This document shows, piece by piece, positions 4,382-8,266 of a stretch of 8,266 bases of DNA. The translations under genes were made by a program, and so were the position numbers. Position 1 is the stretch's first letter, and each line of letters opens with the position of its first letter. The notes under the pieces were generated by a model, which worked only from the letters and a program-made list of their open reading frames with translations, made no database searches and was not told the DNA's origin. Origin of the DNA: Actinomycetota bacterium (GTDB lineage Bacteria > Actinomycetota > Actinomycetes > Actinomycetales > Microbacteriaceae); the NCBI GenBank assembly GCA_009704705.1, contig WLDR01000061.1, positions 1 through 8,266 on the forward strand, in the 5' to 3' direction.

Positions 4382-6622
4382 GTGGAAGGTCCCGAAATCA
4401 AATTCGCCGAAGCCGTTCTCGACAACGGCAAGTTCGGCAAGCGCACGATTCGTTTCGAAACGGGTCGTCTCGCGCAGCAGGCACAGGGTGCTGTCGCTGC
4501 GTACCTCGACGAAGAAACCATGCTGTTGTCGGCCACCTCGGTCAGCAAGCAGCCGAAAGACCAGTTCGACTTCTTCCCGCTGACGGTGGATGTTGAAGAG
4601 CGCTCGTACGCAGCCGGCAAGATTCCCGGCTCGTTCTTCCGCCGCGAAGGTCGCCCGTCGACCGAAGCCATTCTCGTGTGCCGTCTCATTGACCGCCCAC
4701 TTCGCCCGTCGTTCGTCGAGGGCTTGCGTAACGAAGTCCAGATTGTCATCACGGTGCTTTCGATCGCACCCGGTGAGTTCTACGACGCGCTCGCGATCAA
4801 CGCAGCAAGCGCATCCACGCAGATTTCTGGCCTGCCATTCAGCGGCCCTATTGCCGGCGTGCGTCTCGCGCTCATCGACGGCCAGTGGGTTGCATTCCCC
4901 ACGGTCGACCAGCTCAAGCTCGCGGTCTTCGACCTCGTTGTCGCTGGTCGCGTTGTCAAGACGGCCAAGGGTGAAGATGTCGCCATCATGATGGTGGAGG
5001 CAGAAGCAACCGAAGGCAGCTGGGACCTGATTCAGGCCGGTGCTACCAAGCCAAACGAAAAGATTGTGACCGAGGGCCTCGAAGCATCGAAGCCGTTCAT
5101 CACCGCTCTCGTGAAGGCTCAAGAAGACCTCGCTCGTCAGGCGGCCAAGGAGGTTCAGGACTACCCGGTCTTCCTTCCGTACACCGACGAACTCTTCGCT
5201 GCGGTTGATGCACTTGCTCACGACGAGCTCGTTCGCATTTACCAGATCGCCGACAAGGTCGAGCGCCAGAGCGCGGATGACGCACTCAAGGCAACGGTGA
5301 AAGAAGCCATCGCAGCCAAGGTTGAGGCGGGCGAACTGCCTGCTGAGGCCAACGGTCAGGTCAGCGCTGCTTTCAAGTCGGCGACCAAGAAGGTTGTTCG
5401 CGGTCGCGTACTGACCGAAGGTGTTCGCATCGACGGTCGCGACAAGACCACGATTCGTCCGCTCGATGCAGAGATTCACGTGATTCCTCGCGTGCACGGC
5501 TCGGCTATCTTCCAGCGCGGTGAGACGCAGATTCTCGGTGTGACCACCCTGAACATGCTCAAGATGGAACAGCAGATTGACTCGCTGTCGCCAGTGAAGA
5601 GCAAGCGTTACATGCACCACTACAACTTCCCGCCATATTCGACTGGTGAAACCGGTCGCGTGGGAACCCCGAAGCGTCGTGAAATTGGTCACGGATTCCT
5701 TGCTGAGCGCGCACTCGTGCCCGTTCTGCCAGCCCGTGACGAGTTCCCCTACGCAATCCGTCAGGTATCTGAGGCGCTCAGCTCGAACGGCTCGACCTCG
5801 ATGGGTTCGGTCTGTGCATCGACGCTGTCGTTGCTCGCCGCCGGTGTTCCGCTTCGCGCACCCGTCGCTGGTATCGCCATGGGCCTCGTCAGCGACGAGG
5901 TCAACGGCGAAACGCGCTACGCCGCTCTGACCGACATCCTTGGTGCCGAAGACGCACTCGGCGACATGGACTTCAAGGTTGCTGGAACGAGCGAGTTCAT
6001 CACTGCAATTCAGCTCGATACCAAGCTCGATGGCATTCCTGCGTCGGTACTGGCGGGCGCGCTTGACCAGGCAAAGGAGGCTCGCACGCAGATTCTGCAG
6101 GTGATCACCAACGCCATCAGCGGTCCTGATGAGATGGCTGCCACCGCTCCGCGTGTGATCAGCGTTCAGATTCCGGTTGACAAGATCGGTGAACTCATCG
6201 GGCCTAAGGGCAAGACGATCAACGCGATCCAGGACGAGACCGGCGCCGACATCTCCATCGAAGAAGACGGAACCGTCTACATCGGTGCTGTTGACGGCCC
6301 GTCGGCTGAAGCGGCCCGCGCGCAGGTCAACGCGATTGCGAACCCGCAGAACCCCGAGATCGGCGAACAGTTCCTCGGAACCGTTGTCAAGCTCGCGACG
6401 TTCGGTGCGTTCGTTTCGTTGCTTCCGGGCAAGGACGGCCTGCTCCACATCTCCGAGGTTCGCAAGCTTGCCGGTGGCAAGCGTGTCGAAAACGTCGAAG
6501 ATGTGCTCAGCGTTGGTCAGAAAGTGCTCGTCAAGATCACGAAGATCGATGACCGCGGAAAGCTGTCGCTCGAGCCTGTTGTTGAAGGCGAAGAGTCGGC
6601 TCCCGCCGAGAGCGACGAGTAA
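4382..6622 (+). CDS. pnp: Polynucleotide phosphorylase (polyribonucleotide nucleotidyltransferase)
   Basis: PNPase degrades RNA 3' to 5' with phosphate, releasing nucleoside diphosphates, and can add tails in reverse. It works as a trimer in the cytoplasm. In Streptomyces the orthologue was also described as guanosine pentaphosphate synthetase. The 746 residues show the full order: first RNase PH domain (about 12-145, with FFRREGRPST at 85-94), helical linker (about 245-330), catalytic second RNase PH domain (about 340-550, with GSTSMGSVCAS at 470-480 and the acidic cluster DILGAEDALGDMDFKVAG at 518-535), a KH domain (595-652, GPKG at 607-610) and an S1 domain (about 661-733), then a short acidic tail. 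Length is normal for actinobacteria. GTG 4382 is set by AAGGAGG 5 nt upstream. It follows rpsO, is preceded by its own promoter and ends at a strong terminator. Confidence 0.99.
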   Translation: MEGPEIKFAEAVLDNGKFGKRTIRFETGRLAQQAQGAVAAYLDEETMLLSATSVSKQPKDQFDFFPLTVDVEERSYAAGKIPGSFFRREGRPSTEAILVCRLIDRPLRPSFVEGLRNEVQIVITVLSIAPGEFYDALAINAASASTQISGLPFSGPIAGVRLALIDGQWVAFPTVDQLKLAVFDLVVAGRVVKTAKGEDVAIMMVEAEATEGSWDLIQAGATKPNEKIVTEGLEASKPFITALVKAQEDLARQAAKEVQDYPVFLPYTDELFAAVDALAHDELVRIYQIADKVERQSADDALKATVKEAIAAKVEAGELPAEANGQVSAAFKSATKKVVRGRVLTEGVRIDGRDKTTIRPLDAEIHVIPRVHGSAIFQRGETQILGVTTLNMLKMEQQIDSLSPVKSKRYMHHYNFPPYSTGETGRVGTPKRREIGHGFLAERALVPVLPARDEFPYAIRQVSEALSSNGSTSMGSVCASTLSLLAAGVPLRAPVAGIAMGLVSDEVNGETRYAALTDILGAEDALGDMDFKVAGTSEFITAIQLDTKLDGIPASVLAGALDQAKEARTQILQVITNAISGPDEMAATAPRVISVQIPVDKIGELIGPKGKTINAIQDETGADISIEEDGTVYIGAVDGPSAEAARAQVNAIANPQNPEIGEQFLGTVVKLATFGAFVSLLPGKDGLLHISEVRKLAGGKRVENVEDVLSVGQKVLVKITKIDDRGKLSLEPVVEGEESAPAESDE

Positions 6623-6647
6623 GTCTCACTTTCGAGCTCACGCTCAC

Positions 6648-6688
6648 GAATGTCCGTCCCGCGCATGCGGGGCGGACATTCTCTTTTT
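6648..6688 (+). terminator. Very strong rho-independent terminator after pnp
   Basis: GAATGTCCGTCCCGC (6648-6662) pairs along all 15 positions (one G-U) with GCGGGGCGGACATTC (6667-6681) around a GCAT loop. The tract TCTTTTT (6682-6688) follows. It begins 26 nt after the pnp stop. Confidence 0.96.
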
Positions 6689-6726
6689 GCCACAGATAAC
6701 GATTTCGCAACTGTGGCGAAAAATCG
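6689..6726. repeat. Two interleaved inverted repeats between pnp terminator and the reductase promoter
   Basis: GCCACAG (6689-6695) is the inverse of CTGTGGC (6711-6717). CGATTTCGC (6700-6708) is the inverse of GCGAAAAATCG (6716-6726) apart from two extra A. The pairs interleave, so as RNA only one could fully form, or a pseudoknot would result. The element lies upstream of the likely reductase promoter, so it may act as DNA. Its function is unknown. Confidence 0.6.
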
Positions 6727-6760
6727 GTGCGTGACGCCAATACTTAAAACCCTTAATGGG

Positions 6761-6766
6761 AATAAT
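6761..6766 (+). promoter_or_regulatory. Putative -10 box (AATAAT) for the aldo/keto reductase
   Basis: An A/T-rich island (about 6740-6767) stands out in otherwise GC-rich DNA, and AATAAT within it differs from TATAAT at one base. No convincing -35 is seen at normal distance. A start near A6774 would give a leader of about 21 nt containing the Shine-Dalgarno at 6786-6790, and would exclude the upstream in-frame ATG at 6756. Confidence 0.35.
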
Positions 6767-6794
6767 TGCCGTCAGGCCTTTCCGCGGGGGTGAT

Positions 6795-7748
6795 ATGTCG
6801 GAGCACATCGAATACGACAGCACGCTCGCAACAGTGCGCCGAATTGGTCAATCCGACCTCGTCGTTCCACCGTTGGCACTCGGCACAGCCGTCTTCGGCT
6901 GGACACTGCCACCGGCACAGTCACACGCGATGCTCGATCGATTTCTCGAGTTCGGCGGTGGCCTGATTGACACAGCCGCGTCGTACGCCTCCGGCATGAG
7001 CGAGCACACGATTGGTTCGTGGATGCGCGAGCGCGGAGCCCGCGACAACGTGCTCATCGCCACCAAGGTCGGCCGCCATGCCGACGCCCCAGGACTCTCC
7101 GCGCGCAGCATTAGGGAGGGAGTCGACGCCTCGTTGGTGAGACTCCAGACAGACCGCATCGACCTGCTCTACTTGCACGCTGAAGATCCAGAAACACCCT
7201 TGGGCGACAGTCTGCTGGCTGTTGACGAGTTGATGAAGGCCGGCAAGGTGCGCGCACTGGCGGCGTCCAACTTCTCGTTGCCGGCGTTGTTGGAGGCACG
7301 CATTCTTTCGTCCTCCGGCCTTCCACGAATCGAAGCGGTGGCCTGGGAGTATTCCCTCTTACGCCGCGACATCGTGACCGCCGACGCGACGGCGCTGCTG
7401 GCCGACCTCGAAATGTCACTGATGCCCTTTTTTGTGCTCGCGCACGGGTACCTCGGTCAATTTCGGGACGTCAAAGCTAACCCGAGCACCGACGATGTGC
7501 GCTTGCGTCGCGCGGCCGCACACGTCGGGCGCCACTCCCACGCCGTTCTCAAGGTGCTCGATGGGATTGCGCTGTCACACGGCGTTGACATCTCCGCTAT
7601 CGCGCTGGCGTGGGCGATTTCGCGACACGATGTCGCGTGCGCATCCATCGGGCCGGAATCAATTGCTCAGCTCGACGGGCTCATGGCGGCGCGCCACATC
7701 AACCTGAGCCGTCACGATCTCGCTGAATTGGAGCGGGTTTCGCTCTAG
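6795..7748 (+). CDS. Aldo/keto reductase family oxidoreductase
   Basis: The 317-residue protein is an NAD(P)H-dependent TIM-barrel reductase of carbonyl compounds. The catalytic tetrad of the family is complete: D59 (LIDTAASYASG), Y64, K91 (ATKVG) and H128 (YLHAED). Other family segments are RRIGQSDLVVPPLALGT (15-31), the SIREGVDASLVRLQTDRIDLLYLH stretch (105-128) and GKVRALAASNF (150-160). The C-terminal cofactor loop is ACASIGPESIAQL (281-293), shorter on glycine and threonine than the usual P-G-T-S form. ATG 6795 is preferred over ATG 6756 (13 residues longer) because CGGGGGTGAT, nearly the full anti-Shine-Dalgarno complement, lies directly before it. The substrate is unknown. It sits between pnp and the M16 peptidase, which are often direct neighbours in actinobacteria. 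Confidence 0.93.
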   Translation: MSEHIEYDSTLATVRRIGQSDLVVPPLALGTAVFGWTLPPAQSHAMLDRFLEFGGGLIDTAASYASGMSEHTIGSWMRERGARDNVLIATKVGRHADAPGLSARSIREGVDASLVRLQTDRIDLLYLHAEDPETPLGDSLLAVDELMKAGKVRALAASNFSLPALLEARILSSSGLPRIEAVAWEYSLLRRDIVTADATALLADLEMSLMPFFVLAHGYLGQFRDVKANPSTDDVRLRRAAAHVGRHSHAVLKVLDGIALSHGVDISAIALAWAISRHDVACASIGPESIAQLDGLMAARHINLSRHDLAELERVSL

Positions 7749-7754
7749 GGCAAA

Positions 7755-7772
7755 GTCGATAGGCTTATCGAC
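7755..7772 (+). promoter_or_regulatory. Palindrome overlapping the putative -10 box of the M16 peptidase gene
   Basis: GTCGATA (7755-7761) and TATCGAC (7766-7772) are perfect 7-bp inverted arms around GGCT. The -10-like TAGGCT (7760-7765) lies in the middle. A start at A7771 would leave only 5 nt before the ATG at 7776, so the mRNA would be nearly leaderless, in keeping with the absence of a Shine-Dalgarno. If transcription instead reads through from the reductase gene, the same palindrome forms a hairpin ending 3 nt before the ATG. Confidence 0.5.
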
Positions 7773-7775
7773 CGT

Positions 7776-8266
7776 ATGACTGCCCCGATTCTCTTTCCGC
7801 TCGATCTTCCCGAATTGCAGTTCACGGCATCCGGCGGGTCCACCGTTCGTCGAACGGTTTTGCCGTGCGGAGTTCGGATTCTGAGCGAGGTCGTTCCGGG
7901 TTCTCGCTCGGTCACACTCGGCTTCTGGGTTGCAGTCGGGTCGCGCGATGAGGTTCCCGCAGAGACCGGTGCAGACGGTTCTCACCCGGCCAGCCTTGGG
8001 TCCACGCACTTCTTGGAACACCTCTTGTTCAAGGGCACTCCCTCACGCACGGCATTCGACATCGCGGTCGCGTTCGACTCGGTCGGCGGCGAGCACAACG
8101 CTCTCACGGCCAAAGAGCACACCTGCTACTACGCGAAGGTGCGCGACAGCGATCTCGCCATGGCGGTGAGCGTGATGTGCGACATGATCACGTCGAGCGT
8201 CATCGACAAAGACGAGTTCGAAATCGAACGCGAGGTCATTCTCGAAGAGCTCGCGATGGCTGACGA
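7776..8266 (+). CDS. M16 family zinc metallopeptidase, N-terminal part (right edge cuts it)
   Basis: The first 163 residues of a protein resembling the actinobacterial PepR / mitochondrial-processing-peptidase-like group are visible. The inverted zinc motif HFLEH (78-82) gives H78, E81 and H82. The third ligand should be a glutamate in EREVILEE (151-158). Further family marks are GFWVAVGSRDE (49-59), HLLFKGTPSRTA (82-93) and VGGEHNALTAKEHTCYYAKV (103-122). The active half of the fold begins here. The second, non-catalytic half would lie past the edge. Compared with remembered mycobacterial PepR, about ten extra residues (around 61-74) separate GSRDE from the zinc motif, and the residue before HFLEH is T rather than A. 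No signal peptide is seen, so it is probably cytoplasmic. Start ATG 7776 lacks a Shine-Dalgarno and is 27 nt after the reductase stop. Confidence 0.95.
   Translation, partial: MTAPILFPLDLPELQFTASGGSTVRRTVLPCGVRILSEVVPGSRSVTLGFWVAVGSRDEVPAETGADGSHPASLGSTHFLEHLLFKGTPSRTAFDIAVAFDSVGGEHNALTAKEHTCYYAKVRDSDLAMAVSVMCDMITSSVIDKDEFEIEREVILEELAMAD

Noticed and set aside
4155..4583. A GTG-started frame in the pnp leader running into pnp in another frame
   Set aside because: No Shine-Dalgarno, Arg/Ser-rich composition, and it overlaps pnp by about 200 nt. A regulatory leader peptide was considered but nothing supports it.
4187..6448. A 753-codon open frame on the minus strand, antisense to pnp
   Set aside because: It mirrors pnp almost exactly, is rich in Arg, Ala, Asp, Val and His in patternless order, and shows no domain. 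Long antisense frames are expected opposite strongly codon-biased GC-rich genes.
1..8266. CRISPR arrays, tRNA/rRNA genes, insertion sequences, toxin-antitoxin pairs and phage genes
   Set aside because: I looked for repeat-spacer patterns, tRNA-like folds, terminal inverted repeats with transposases, and small paired genes, and saw none.

Overview
The window reads as chromosomal housekeeping DNA from a moderately high-GC actinobacterium. It most resembles Microbacteriaceae or a close relative: the rpsO - pnp - M16 peptidase gene order is typical of actinobacteria, promoters look like TANNNT -10 boxes with poor -35 boxes, and several genes seem to be leaderless. The lineage call is an inference from gene content and style, not from a search. 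No rRNA, tRNA, CRISPR array, insertion sequence, integrase or phage gene is visible.

Layout. Positions 1-1124 (minus) hold most of an APC-superfamily permease of the YjeH type, cut by the left edge. It diverges, across only 36 bp, from a tightly spaced pair at 1161-2247 (plus): a short cytosolic FKBP-type prolyl isomerase and an alpha/beta hydrolase of the phospholipase/carboxylesterase family. That pair converges on a minus-strand pair at 2276-3116: a PPOX-fold flavin/pyridoxamine-oxidase-like protein downstream of a DUF805 membrane protein. The DUF805 gene diverges from a TM2-domain membrane protein (3140-3565, plus), and their -10 boxes appear to overlap by a shared TA.

Positions 3715-6622 are the core: rpsO (ribosomal protein S15) with a folded leader and a textbook intrinsic terminator, then a 397-nt gap holding an extended -10 promoter and a long hairpin-rich leader, then pnp (polynucleotide phosphorylase) with a perfect Shine-Dalgarno sequence and GTG start. 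Pnp ends at another strong terminator. An aldo/keto reductase (6795-7748) follows, placed between pnp and the M16 zinc peptidase (7776 to the right edge), which has a palindrome over its predicted -10.

How the parts work together: S15 and PNPase link ribosome assembly and RNA turnover, and both leaders look able to support post-transcriptional control. The other genes (amino-acid export, prolyl isomerase, esterase, flavin oxidoreductase, small membrane proteins, reductase) show no obvious common pathway. I see no convincing undescribed multi-gene system. The most interesting signals are regulatory: the bidirectional leaderless promoter at 3116-3140, the pnp leader, and the palindromic -10 in front of the M16 gene.
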